Source of the DNA: Diadema setosum
Lineage: Eukaryota; Echinodermata; Echinoidea; Diadematoida; Diadematidae
NCBI GenBank assembly: GCA_033980235.1
Contig: CM067072.1
Location: 32,029,759-32,093,758, forward strand
Reading direction: 5' to 3'
DNA length: 64,000 nt
This document shows, piece by piece, positions 35,814-47,097 of the stretch (positions are counted from its first letter, which is position 1; each line of letters opens with the position of its first letter). The position numbers were made by a program, and so were the translations under genes. The notes under the pieces were generated by a model that ran no database searches, was not told where the DNA came from, and saw only the letters and a list, made by a program, of their open reading frames with translations.

Positions 35814-35954
35814 GATGCCCTGCCGGTATGTATGGTGCGGGTTGCACCCAGACTTGCCACTGTAGTGCGTCATCCAACCAATGTGACCCAGTAACTGGTT
35901 CCTGTGACGGTCAAGGAGGCTGTGATACAGGCTGGTATGGTCCCCAGTGTCAAG
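35814..35954 (+). pseudogene. inverted Tie-like copy: EGF-like domain 3 exon
   Basis: A 47-codon phase 1-1 exon from 'gattatcaag|' to 'G|gtatga'. It encodes GCPAGMYGAGCTQTCHC at the start and GWYGPQCQG at the end. It has one codon more than exon 6 of the main gene (HCSASS against HCASS). The cysteines are intact. Much of the exon is base-for-base the same as the minus-strand exon, so the duplication is not ancient. Confidence 0.7.
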
Positions 35955-36611
35955 GTATGACGTGAAACGAGACTCAAATTTCAATACAGGCTTTCCCATC
36001 GGTTTGTACATAAAGATTGTCGCTATCGTCAATGACTAACACGTTGAATATAAAAAAAGTCAAACTGTTGTGCAAGACTTCATTGTAATTTGTCAAAGAC
36101 ATTGTTTCTTCGTCTTCGAAGGTAAACATGAAATTAAGTAGAGATTTGTATGTGATGACAATATCGCGTTATGCAGATTAATGGTTACGATTCATATCAT
36201 TGTTGAGTGCAAATATGCAATTCTAGAACATTAATAGCCCTCATCTAATGAAATTGGAACTTTCAATGTGCCATGTGCCATCAATTTTCGACTTGGCCTT
36301 AGTGGAACGATGGATCTTGAGCTCGGATAGTGACTGATGTTATATGGCACATTGGACGTAAGAGCGAATAATTGCTGTGACTGCTACATTTTACGACTAA
36401 CACCACACCTGTTGATGTATAGAGCTTGCTGTTGTTATGATTTATGATTGCTAATGATAATACCCAAGATTTGAAAAAAGAAACCCACTCCTTTATTAAG
36501 ATAACGATGTGCTACCTAATGTGATGACATTGATCACAACCAAAGGTAATCCTTGAAAACAGTGACTGATTTATAATTATGAATAATCCTTTTTTTAGGA
36601 GACATTATTAA

Positions 36612-37169
36612 AGGACAAGTTCACCTTCATTAACATAAGGATTGAGAGAATGTAGCAATATTAGTAGAACACATCATTGAAAGTTTGAGGAAAATCGGAC
36701 AATCCGTTCAAAAGTTATGAATTTTTGAAGTTTTTGTGCAGTCACCGCTGGATGAGAAGACTACTGCAGTGTATGGTGTCACATGCGTACAACAATATAA
36801 GGAAAATATAAAGAGAATTTCACAAAATTTCATCTTTTGAAAAAAGTACACATTCCCTTGACTCATTACTGACATATGTTATGGGTAATATTATTCCCAT
36901 TGCCTTTAGAAAGAGGCAAGTCAAGTGCTCTTTTAAATGCGAAAAAAGTGAAAATATGTTGAATTTTCTTTACATTTTCTTTATACTGTTGTACTCATAT
37001 GACATCACGAGCCTTAGTAGTCTCCTCATCAAGCGGTTCCAACACAAAAGATTTAAAAATTCATAACTTTTGCATCGATTGTCCAATTTTCCTCAAACTT
37101 TTACTGATGTGTTCTACTAATATTGCTGCATTATCTCAATCCTTATGTTAATGAAGGTGAACTTGTCCT
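36612..37169. mobile_element. 558-bp MITE with TTAA target duplication
   Basis: TTAA at 36608-36611 and at 37170-37173 flank termini AGGACAAGTTCACCTTCATT and the exact reverse complement. The inverted similarity continues through 'aacataaggattgaga', 'aatattagtagaacaca' and 'tttgaggaaaat', over 100 bp per side. TTAA duplication is the signature of the piggyBac superfamily. No coding frame. Confidence 0.85.
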
Positions 37170-37383
37170 TTAAAGAAAGTAAGAAAGTGTTTCTTCATAT
37201 GAGATAACAAAAGATAAATGCCTTTAGTATTAGTGTACTTTGCGGAGGGTAAATGGGTGCATGCATCCCTATAGAAGTTCGTCCCTAAATTAGGAGTTAT
37301 CAATCGAATTATTTTCCTCTTTATTTAAACATTATTTTCTTTGAAAGGAATCCATTCTCCGATTTGTTTTTTCCACGGACATA

Positions 37384-38080
37384 TGTGACCGTGCACCTCA
37401 AAACGAACATAAAGTCGCACACATTGATTTTGCGTGAGGACTGAAAATAAGTGAAATGGATCAACCTAGCCGAACTTGACTTTTTCATATTTTCTGAAAG
37501 AGCGGGTCTTCTTTTACATTATGCTAAAATTTGGTATCATAAAACGGGCAGGAAAGTGTGTTTTTTTAACAGTTTATCTCAAACATTTTTTGGTAGAATA
37601 GTGTGATTAGGTGTGTCTTTAGAATCCCTTTTTCATTTCTGAAAAACCTTGTCCACACTCTTCACTTTTAACTCTAATAACTTTTGAAAGGATAGTGTTA
37701 CTGCTTTGAAAGTTGGCATTAGTTATGGACAGAATGTGTTAATGAGGCATGCTTCATTTCAGTTTAATCTGATAATTCCTTCATTGTTGTTACTCTGGTG
37801 GTTTACTTCCTGTTTTTTTTTTTGTCCCATTCATCTTACAGCCAGCACGGTTTGGTAAAGATTAAGCGCTTGAATAGACACTGTACTTCAGAGCCTCTTT
37901 TCTCAGTTCACACTTTTCCTGAGTTTGTGCTTTCTTTCCAATATTTAGATAGGTTAGGAGAGCCCATTTGATTTGAGTTATACATCACTTTAAAGCTTAA
38001 AGTCTGCTCTTTCAGAATATGGTCTTAACTAAAAATTCATGTCTGGCGACTTTTTGTTTATTTTGAGGTGCAGTGTCACA
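37384..38080 (+). mobile_element. R1 element, full length
   Basis: TGTGACCGTGCACCTCAAAA at the left and TTTGAGGTGCAGTGTCACA at the right, flanked by AT-rich bases. It lies directly upstream of the exon acceptor at 38107 and supplies nearly all of the sequence before it. Confidence 0.88.
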
Positions 38081-38107
38081 TATTTTGATTCTTACTTTTA
38101 ATTCCAG

Positions 38108-38469
38108 TGCACATCGTCGCTATGGCAACGTACAATCACTATGCTGGTGTTACAGATACCGCAAATAACTTCTTCGGTCCCTACTTAATGGAAGACATAA
38201 GCCACCCTTCTATCAAGTTTTACATTGGACGAGAGGTGGACACGGGACCAGGAGAAACCGGTCATGGGGTGACTGAAGAAGGTCAAGACTGGCAGGATTC
38301 AGGTTTACCAGAAGGCACAGTTCTACAAGAACAATTTTTACAGGCCGCTCGTTACACTCGTCTTTCAACCGACAAACTGGAGGGGCTGCTAGAGCCGGGG
38401 AGTTCGAGACAGCTGTGAGTTACAAGGGAAGAACGGAAAGAGTGGTCGTGATCAACGAATACCGAGGAG
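38108..38469 (+). pseudogene. inverted Tie-like copy: 122-residue domain exon, frameshifted
   Basis: Matches exon 7 of the main gene: VHIVAMATYNHYAGV at the start, FYIGREVDTGPGETGHGVTE in the middle, YKGRTERVVVINEYRG at the end. It is 362 bp against 366 bp, a net 4-base loss between about 38322 and 38370. The reading frame therefore changes and the original frame ends at stop codons. The bases after the expected end are 'tagttt' where the functional exon has 'gtaaga', so the donor is lost as well. Two independent lesions argue for a pseudogene. Confidence 0.85.
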
Positions 38470-38950
38470 TAGTTTGTTTGTTTGTTTGTTTGTTTGTTTG
38501 TTTGTTTTTTTGTGGGGGTGGTGGAGGTTGGATGAGGGGATGTTGTAACTCCTTTTTTATTTGCACTGCCTATTATCTTTCAAAGCGTTTGTCTTCTACG
38601 ACGTTTCAGAGTGTAAATTGTAATTTTGTGGAGGGGGGGGGGGGGGGATATGAGATCCTTTCGCATGGATACATAAACCCGTTCAGACAGGGACAGTAAT
38701 ATGTAACAGCAAGTCTTCAACTGACATGCACGTGCCCTTGTCTGTATCTATAGCTGTTTTAATTTACACGGTCGTGACTTTTTTTTCTAATTTTCCTGTT
38801 GGGTCGGAAATCTCTCAGTAAAGTATGAAGCAAATAATGACAAAAAATGTCAACAATTGCAACACACTCAAATGAAGGCTGTCACATTTTCACAATCAGA
38901 AAGAGAGAATTGAAGGATTTTCATTAAAATCATGCTCCATTCTATGTTTT

Positions 38951-40110
38951 TATAGGTTTTCCCGGCCAATTTCGCACTTTTTTTTTAGCCTAGACGGCAT
39001 GCTCGGTATTTCAATTTTGTAATCTTTTCATTCAAATTAATTTTGGAGCATTCAAATTACCTTTTACGTCATTCGAATCAGCACTTTTTCAGTTCAAATT
39101 CGTAAGACAAGCACCATTTCGCAAATCGTTCATTCAAATTAGCACGATATAGTCACGTGATCACGTATACGCTGCGCTCATTCATTCGAATTCATTCTAG
39201 GGCATCCAATTTCGCATGTACTGCAGTCAATTTAGCAGACACGTTTATGCTTTTATTCTGATATCACCTTTGCAACAGTACTTTCAAAATATGTGTATGT
39301 GTTTATAATGTTCGATAGCATTATTTCATTCACAGATACATTGATCTTAAGTTTGTTTTGTCAATAATTGGGATAAGGAGGTTTCAATTTACATCGTGAT
39401 TGTTTCTTTCATCTGCATGTTTCATTATTTTCATTTGGTAGGTGCTAGATTGCGTTAATTATCATTAGGAATAAATAAAAGTTCTTGGATCAGCTCTAGC
39501 CATCAATTTGTCAAGGTTATTACCCTCAAATGCTTCTATGATTCTTTCCCTGTCTTCTTGAGAGATACGCCTGTATCTAACTCGTGCTGCCATGACTGGA
39601 CATAAGAAAGTGAAGTGAATCTATGGTACTGGTGCAAGCATGGCATGTATAGTTCGGATAACATGTATGAAAGAACAACAAACAGAACAATAAACTTGAG
39701 TTATTTAGGGTCAAAGATACCTTTTACTATATACTTAACAGTGTGTGGATGAAACATTTAAATACGTATAAATCACGATTCTCACCTTTTCAAAATAGAA
39801 ATAACATTACGCCAATTTGAATGAACATGTCGGGAATTTGACTGCCCATACGCGAAATTGAATGACTGAAATACCATTTTCCGCCAGTGCTGGCGAATTT
39901 GAATGACTGAAGAGCACGTGCTAATTTGAATGCCCGTTTTACGAATTCGAAAGGTAGATGTGCGAATTTCATTGACCGAAATGCTAAATTGAACGAACAA
40001 GTTGCAATTTCGAATGACAGAATGTGCAGTGACGAGGATTTTCGCTAAATTGAATGAACCTTTTATCAAATGGACTGACAAAAGTGCGAAATTGGCCGGG
40101 AAAACCTATA
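38951..40110. mobile_element. 1.16-kb DNA transposon with 30-bp TIRs and subterminal repeats
   Basis: The left terminus TATAGGTTTTCCCGGCCAAT, continuing 'ttcgcacttt', is repeated exactly inverted at the right end (30 bp). Next to each end is a cluster of about eight short motifs: 'cattcaaatta' type on the left and 'aatttgaatg' type on the right, in opposite orientation. Such subterminal repeats are usual transposase-binding sites in some DNA transposons. An internal minus-strand frame encodes an HTH-like remnant, so this is probably an internally deleted descendant of an autonomous element. Confidence 0.85.
39465..39593 (-). CDS. truncated HTH protein inside the transposon, transposase remnant
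   Basis: A 42-codon frame, MAARVRYRRISQEDRERIIE followed by AFEGNNLDKLMARADP and a stop. The RYRRIS-ED-RERIIEAFE pattern resembles the first helices of the N-terminal helix-turn-helix of IS630/Tc1-like or related transposases (R-x-I-S-x-E-x-R-x-x-I-x-x-A-F). The remaining helices and the catalytic domain are absent, and the frame ends at a stop. It may be a dead remnant or the first exon of a deleted gene. The superfamily is uncertain. Confidence 0.5.
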   Translation of the reverse strand: MAARVRYRRISQEDRERIIEAFEGNNLDKLMARADPRTFIYS

Positions 40111-40164
40111 TTATTTTATTGAAAATTACAAATAAAGTTATTTTTTTTTACGGATAAAGTTATT

Positions 40165-41579
40165 GTCCCCGCCGAACGAGTTCGAGCAGGGGACTATGAA
40201 ACGGGCTCCGTACGTGTGTGTGTCCGTGTGTCCGTCCGTCCGTCCGTCCGTCCGTGTGTCCGTCCGTCCGTCCGTCCGTGTGTCCGTGTGTGCGTCCGTG
40301 TGTGATCAAAATCTTCAATTTGCTACTTCTCTGTCATTTATGAGCCAATTTTGATTCTGTTTGCTTTATATGATAACACTACATGGGAGCTTTGAAACTT
40401 CTACGCAGAATTTCAGTCGTGACCTTTGACCTTGACCTTTGACCTATATTGTACATTTTGCTACAAAATGCTACTCCTTCGCCATTTCTAACCCGATTTC
40501 GATTCCGCTTGCTTTATGTGATGGCACTAGGTGAGGGCTTCAAAACTTCTACACAGAATTTTGACCTTTGACTTCTTTGACCTTTGACCTTGATGTTTTG
40601 ACCTATATTGTACATTTTGCTACAAAATGCTACTCCTTCGCCATTTCTAACCCGATTTCGATTCCGTTTGCTTTATGTGATGGCACTAGGTGAGGGCTTC
40701 AAAACTTCTACACAGAATTTTGACCTTTGACTTCTTTGACCTTTGACCTTGATTTTTGACCTATATTGTACATTGGCTACAAAATGCTACTCCTTCGCCA
40801 TTTCTAACCCGATTTCGATTCCGTTTGCTTTATGTGATGGCACTAGGTGAGGGCTTCAAAACTTCTACATACAATTTTGACCTTTGACTTCTTTGACCTT
40901 TGACCTTGATTTTTGACCTATATTTTACATTTTGCTACAAAATGCTACTCCTTTGCCATTTGTAACCCGATTTCAATTCCGTTTGCTTTAAGTGATGGTA
41001 CTAGGTGAGGGCTTCAAAACTTCTACACAGAATTTTGACCTTTGACTTCTTTGACCTTTGACCTTGATTTTTTTACCTATATTGTACATTGGCTACAAAA
41101 TGCTACTCCTTCGCCATTTCTAGCCCGATTTCGATTCCGTTTGCTTTATGTGATGGCACTAGGTGAGGGCTTCAAAACTTCTACATACAATTTTGACCTT
41201 TGACTTCTTTGACCTTTGACCTTGATTTTTGACCTATATTGTACATTTTGCTACAAAATGCTACTCCTTTGCCATTTGTAACCCGATTTCAATTCCGTTT
41301 GCTTTAAGTGATGGCACTAGGTGAGGGCTTCAAAACTTCTACACAGAATTTTGACCTTTGACTTCTTTGACCTTTGACCTTGATTTTTTTACCTATATTG
41401 TACATTGGCTACAAAATGCTACTCCTTCGCCATTTCTAACCCGATTTCGATTCCGTTTGCTTTATGTGATGGCACTAGGTGAGGGCTTCAAAACTTCTAC
41501 ATAGAATTTTGACCTTTGACCTTCATCTTTTTACCTATATTGTACATTTTGCTACTAAAATGCTACTTCCGGCGGGGAC
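40165..41579 (+). mobile_element. pearl/HINE-like element with 158-bp core repeats
   Basis: The head GTCCCCGCC and the following GGGGACTAT can form a hairpin. Next comes a (TCCG)n/(TG)n microsatellite at 40214-40302, then about seven tandem core units of 157-159 bp ('tgacctttgacttctttgacc', 'tacaaaatgctactccttcg', 'ggcactaggtgagggcttc'), and the end GGCGGGGACATATA. Core repeats plus an ACGG-type microsatellite plus short flanks is the layout of bivalve pearl elements and Helentron-associated elements. No protein is encoded. Confidence 0.75.
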
Positions 41580-41998
41580 ATATATTACGCACTGCGTAAT
41601 TTCTACTTTTCCTTGTTTTTTTTACGGAAGTCAGAAAGTGACAGATGAAACTGTGACATCACCTCAAAACTAAACCTCTCTGAACTAATGTTTATAATAG
41701 CTGTGTGCATATCCTAAGTTTGGGTGAAATCAACATGTAAGATGAATAAAAGTTTTGGAAAAAAAATAACTGTGTTTAATATAGTCATAATAGTAACTCG
41801 CTTTGACTTGTCAAGATGTAGTGGCTGACTGTATGATTGTATTTGAGTTTTGTATTTTTGTATTTTATATTTTTTTGTAATATGACACCAGTGAAAATAG
41901 AATTTCTGTCGCAATAAGTAACCAGACAATGAATACTCATGTCGTATCATATCATATCATATCATATCATGTGAAGGTATATACACATAATTATTTGA

Positions 41999-42180
41999 TA
42001 TGTTATATATTATCTAACCCTGCGCTCCCGACCCAGCTCATCGCCCTGGGCTGGGGCTACCAGCGGCAGGGGATGGGCTGGGCTCGCGCCCGGTCTGTAA
42101 AGACGCGAGGGGATTTGGTTAGTGCACTCGTACTCGCAGACTCACCACCACGTCATCACCAGTTTATTAATTTAAGGCCA
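41999..42180 (-). other. GC-rich segment, possible exon
   Basis: A GC-rich island in AT-rich DNA. On the minus strand an acceptor-like 'cgtctttacag' precedes a short frame TGREPSPSPAAGSPSPGR followed by a stop. It is Ser/Pro-rich and short. It may be part of the same unknown gene as the candidate at 42452-42680, or chance. Confidence 0.2.
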
Positions 42181-42451
42181 GTATAAACAAATATTACACT
42201 AAATTCATACAGTTAATTAACTTTTATTCAAGAGAAAATTCTCCTCTTGTTCAAATGATTTCCATAAATGATTATTTGGCGCTGGCAATATAAACATGAT
42301 TATACACAATTTAACATGGCATGCACATTCTTACAATTCAACTTTGGTAAATGTACTTACATACAGCTTCAGCATGTTCAGTGCAAGTGCAAAAAAAAAA
42401 AAGGGGGGGGGAGGGTTAATAGGGGAAAGGGAAATTGTCCGCGATCAGCTG

Positions 42452-42680
42452 CTAGAACCAGTCACCGAAGTCCTTGCTTGGCTTAGTCATTGTCGCTGGC
42501 GCTACTCCGCTGGTGGCTGCCTCCGTCAAGCCGTACTGCTCCCGCCGCGCCCGGCTCCCCGCAGCATCTACCTTCTCCCGGCGGCTGGTACACGGCTGCG
42601 TCCGGCGGTCTGGGCTCTGCTTCACCTTCTCAATGGACTCATCGGGGGTATTAGTGGGCGTCAGGGGTGCATGGGGTGTG
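42452..42680 (-). CDS. candidate terminal exon of an unknown gene
   Basis: A GC-rich, charged minus-strand frame with acceptor 'ttggtcacag|C' (one base completing a codon) and 75 sense codons to a TAG. It includes TPDESIEKVKQSPDRRTQP, SRREKVDAAGSRARREQYGL and the C-terminus TMTKPSKDFGDWF. The composition is unlike the surrounding repeats and typical of a disordered C-terminal tail. I do not recognise the family. Upstream exons were not found. The opposite strand is also open here, so the call is uncertain. Confidence 0.3.
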
Positions 42681-42864
42681 CTGTGACCAACAGTTCACAA
42701 TCACAATAATGCGACCCGTTATTATATCAGAGTCTTGCGGACAGTGGCAGAAAGGCAATCTCATTGGAATCAGTTCCGATTTCCACCAGTTAAATTGTCA
42801 TTTCAGAATATCCACGCCGGTCCCTACCATAATCAAAGATCGGCCCACAGCACTATATGCATGG

Positions 42865-45010
42865 TAATGCCCCAGTCACACAGTGCCTTACGATGGGTAA
42901 TGTCTCAGTCACACAGTGCCTTACGATGGGTAATGTCTCAGTCACACAGTGTCTTACGATGGGTTAGGGCCTACGTCCGCCGCGGATAGATACGGATGAG
43001 TGGACGCAGAGGGACGCAGCGTGGACGCAGGCATCCGCATGGTCGTATGTAGACGTAACTGTCCGTAACTAATCCGCGAAGAAACGCAAAATGACGGGGC
43101 CAAGCCTGCGAAATTTTGAAATGTTCATAATTTCGCAGAGGGACTCCACGGATGCAGACTTACGCAAATAACCGTAAGTAAACGTAACTGAAGGTAACGA
43201 TCCGCAGCTTAGACGCAGACCATCCGCAAATAAGTTTACCTCCCGTCCATTTGCGTTTATTCCCGTCCACCGTAAGTATCCGAAATTAACCGCAAGTTAA
43301 CGTATCCCAACACTTACGACCGCTTACGGACATTTACGGACAGTTACGGATGTTGCGGACTATTGCGTCCTATGGTGTTTTCCATTTTCCTCTCCCATGG
43401 GAATGGAGACTCATGCATGGTAAACTACACCACCCGTGTTGCTAAGCTGCAGCGCATTGTATATCTGAAGGAATACTGCAAGACAGTCGGAGCGGTGGAG
43501 TGGCAGAACCGCTGCATGGTCGAGTTATAAGATTTCTCCCTCAAATGGTCATTTTACGTGGTACCCATATACAGATGACATTGTTGATCCTTGGTGCTGA
43601 ACTTATTTTTCTTGAACTCTCCGAATGTATGTTAAAGTGATCGTATAGTTTTGGTTGAGATCTAATTTCAGGTTTCTAACATTTTTCGATGAGATAATGA
43701 GAAACCTCTTATGAAATATGAAAGAGCATGTAATTTCATGAGGAATTCAACGTTTATTTGATGAAAATTGGTTTTGAAATGGCTGAGATATTCAAAACAG
43801 AGCGATTCTAATAAGTGTGTGACCCACACTTTATTACGATCGCTTTGTTTTACTTTGTTTTTGGATGTTTCAGTCGTACCAAACCCGATTTTCATCAAAT
43901 AAACTTTGAATTCCTCATGGAATTACAAGCTCTTTCATATTTCATAAGAGGTTTCGCATTATTTCATCGCTTTAAATATTCGAAAAAGGTAATTTTTTGG
44001 GGGTAGGGAAAAGAGTTACAGCATTTCATTTACTTTTCTGGCCGGGGAGAATGTGGGGCAGCGATAAACTAGGTAAAATGAGAATGACTGTATTTCTATA
44101 AACTCTTAACCACTTTAAACTTCATGGAATGTGTATTACATTTCTTTTTTGTATCTTGGAAATGGAGGGGTGTTAAAGTCCAAATGTTTATCTTTTTATA
44201 TCTGGAAACTTATCAAGCATTACGGTAACTTTATTAAATTAGTCTCCTTAACATAACCCAGTATGTCATGACTATCGATGCACAATTACAGCTAAATCAA
44301 AATTTGTCTATTCCATGACTGTAATTAATTTTTTCTTACTCTATTGTTTAACTTCTCGATCTATATTATATTTCATTTGTGGCATAATTATGCTATGTAT
44401 ACCAAACAATGATGATATATATTCATATTTGAGTTGCACAAAATGTTCAAACTTAGAGTTCAAAATTTAATTTTTCTTCTATTGCTGTAAAAAAAGGAAT
44501 GCGAAAAGTCTTCACAAGTTGTACGTGACACAATTTCAGCTTTTCCCTAGTGTACAATATAAGACAGTCCGATATGTGATAACCTTGGTTTCATAATACA
44601 CTAACTGAGCAGGGGTTGTCAGAGAAAAAAAAAAAACATTGTCCATAATTATTCATAACAATCTGTAACTATCCGTAACTCTCCGCGAGTATTCAGAAGT
44701 ATCCGGAAGTTTACGCAAGTCGAAAAAACAAATAGGTGTCAATTCGTAAGATTATCCGCAAATGGACGCATGTGTCCGCATCTGATCGTATCTGTCCGTA
44801 TCGCCTGCATTTTCCGTATTTTTTAATTTTTTAAAAGAATTCTTGTGACGGCAAGGGATCCGCGAGAGTCCGCAGGAAAATGACTTTTTTGGACTTTTTT
44901 TGGCCTTTATAATAGGAAATCCTATTGTTCGATTCAGGCTAATCGCGTGCCCTCGAAAACGTGCGCCGTATACCCAAATAGTATACCTCTATGTGAACCC
45001 TGCCTTAGGA
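42865..45010. mobile_element. 2-kb element with many short subterminal motifs
   Basis: Starts with three tandem 34-bp units (CAGTCACACAGTGCCTTACG), followed by about 400 bp crowded with ACGCA/CCGTAA/CCGCAA/GGACG words. A second cluster of the same words lies at about 44645-44890 ('ctatccgtaactctccgcga', 'ggacgcatgtgtccgcatc'), just before a terminus near 44985-45003 ('ctatgtgaaccctgcc'). Clustered 6-8 bp words at both ends resemble transposase-binding arrays. A further MITE-F copy is nested within. No transposase was seen. Confidence 0.6.
43625..43990. mobile_element. MITE-F copy (fold-back)
   Basis: Starts GTGATCGTATAGTTTTGGTT and has two inverted arms: 'gagaaacctcttatgaaata', 'cctcatgaa', 'tttgatgaaaat' on the left are mirrored as 'attttcatcaaataaac', 'cctcatggaatt', 'catttcataagagg' type text on the right. 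Other copies are at 49211-49541 and 55245-56048. Confidence 0.7.
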
Positions 45011-46312
45011 TCAGGAATAAAGTTAGAATTACGTTTGTGGGTAGAATGTTTGGCTGAGCGTGCAGATATAACATGGGAGCAATTGTCGCAGGGGCGAATG
45101 TCATGGAACCCATACACTTACATTGATCTTTCATCAAAGAAGCATAATATTATAACAAAAAACACAAACAGGCCTACTCCTGAAATCATTGGGGCGGAGA
45201 ACATTAAATCAATCCTTTCACAATATTACTGATATAATTATGCATTGCCATGTGTATAGAAAGGCACAGTAATCTGAAGTATTAATGAAACACGGTGCAT
45301 TGCATGGGATTGTAATGAGCACATTTTTATTTGCCATTATATCTTGATAAGTGCAAAGGTTTGTCTGGTTTTTTTTTTTCGTTTGCCTGTGTATACACTT
45401 GTGTATACAAGTCCTTTCAATCAGCTTGTCAGTCACAATATAGATGAGTGCACATGACATTTCACATATTGTTAACTGAAACTTCATCACTAGACGCAAT
45501 CAGACCCTTTCACATTTCATAGGGATGGCGAAAGATATTTCGCGTATTTGTTTCCCATGCACAAGCTGCTATTAGCGGGAATACCATCCAGTGTGTTTGC
45601 TCAAAAACAGTTCAACCCTGCCTCAAATCCTTATTCATCTGACTGATCATTATTTTGAAGTTATTCAGCCAGAAAGAATTTGATACTCTCATTGCCGGAA
45701 AATTAAATTTGTCTCAGTATTTTTTTTTTTTGTTCACAATTAATTGGAAATTTCGAGATTATACCATGATCTGCTCACTTATTTTTTATAATCTATTCAT
45801 TTCAGCTACCCTAGAAGTGTTTGGCTAAAAAAAAAAAAGACAAAAATTGCAAGTGTTTACAAATTCATGTTTCCAAACTTTATGCAATCCCCGATCAAAT
45901 TTTGACTGGTTCGGAATTCCCCTCTGACTTACATGTACCAGTGCTGCATGCCGAGATGGTATTGGGAGGATACGTGCAATTACTGACAGTCCAGCGATCT
46001 TCCTTTAATGTTTTCTTCCCTTCTCATTTAACTTTTTTAACTTTTATATCGACGGAATATATATATATATATGAAGAGTTTGTTCGCAAAAAACGATGTC
46101 CATTTTTGAAGATTTTGAAGTACGGTCTCTGTCATAAAGTACAAAATAATACCTCTTAAATGATATATTGGTCACTACATAAAGAGTACATTTTTGAAGT
46201 TATGGTCAAAAGAAGCAAACAATTTCTTATTATTCTCTTTATTTTTCTTGACTTTTAATCGCAAATATCTCCATTTGGCAAATATGGACTTATCGGTTTC
46301 TGCAAACAAACT
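45011..46312. other. non-coding stretch, no gene recognised
   Basis: AT-rich sequence with T- and A-runs (45369-45379, 45720-45731, 45827-45839). Frames of around 100 codons exist on both strands, but none has splice context or recognisable domains. Confidence 0.5.
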
Positions 46313-46322
46313 CTTCATATAT

Positions 46323-46399
<77 letters not shown>

Positions 46400-46400
46400 G
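46313..46400. repeat. (AT)n microsatellite
   Basis: About 85 bp of AT repeats, abutting an R1 terminus at 46401. Confidence 0.95.
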
Positions 46401-47097
46401 TGTGACCCTGCACCTCAAAACAAACAAAAAATCGCCAGACATGAAATTTTAGTTAAGACCATATTCTGAAAGAGCAGACTTTAAGCTTTAAAATTATGTA
46501 TAACTCAAATCAAATGGACTCTGCTAACCTATCTAAATATTGGAAAGAGAGCACAAACTCAGGAAAAGTGTGAACTGAGAAAAGAGGCTCTGAAGTACAG
46601 TGTCTATTCAAGCGCTTAATCTTTACCAAACCGTGCTGGCTGTGCGATGAATGGGACAAAAAACAATAAGTAAACCACCAGAGTAACAACAATGAAGGGA
46701 TTATCAGATTAAACTGAAACTGAAATTAAGCATGCCTCATTAACACATTCTGTTCATAATTAATGCCAACTTTCAAAGCAGTAGCACTATCCTTTCAAAA
46801 GTTATTATAGTTGAAAATGAAGAGTGTGGACAAGGTTTTTCAGAAATGAAAAAGGGATTCTAAAGACACACCTACTCACACTATTCTACCAAAAATGTTC
46901 GAGATAAACTGCTAAAAAAACACACTTTGCTGCCCGTTTTGTGATACCCAAATTTAGCATAATGTAAAAGAAGACCCGCTCTTTCAGAAAAGATGAAAAA
47001 GTCAAGTTCGGCTAGGTTGACCAATTTCACTTTATTTCAGTCCTCACGCAAAATCGATGTGTGCGACTTTATGTTCGTTTTGAGGTGCACGGTCACA
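46401..47097 (-). mobile_element. R1 element, full length, inverted
   Basis: TGTGACCCTGCACCTCAAAA at the left end, TTTGAGGTGCACGGTCACA at the right end, inserted in an AT tract. One of the least diverged copies. Confidence 0.88.

Larger units (their letters stand above)
35955..38107 (+). other. sequence between the last two exons of the inverted copy
   Basis: Contains a 558-bp TTAA-flanked MITE (36612-37169) and a full R1 element (37384-38080) that stops 27 bp before the next exon. The rest is AT-rich with no exon seen. Confidence 0.6.

Noticed and set aside
40165..41579. CRISPR-like regular repeats
   Set aside because: The units are about 158 bp long without unique spacers and lie in an animal genome; the layout suits a tandem-core transposable element.
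44900..45232. 110-codon plus-strand frame
   Set aside because: No recognisable domain. It starts within an element terminus and has no splice context or similarity elsewhere in the window.
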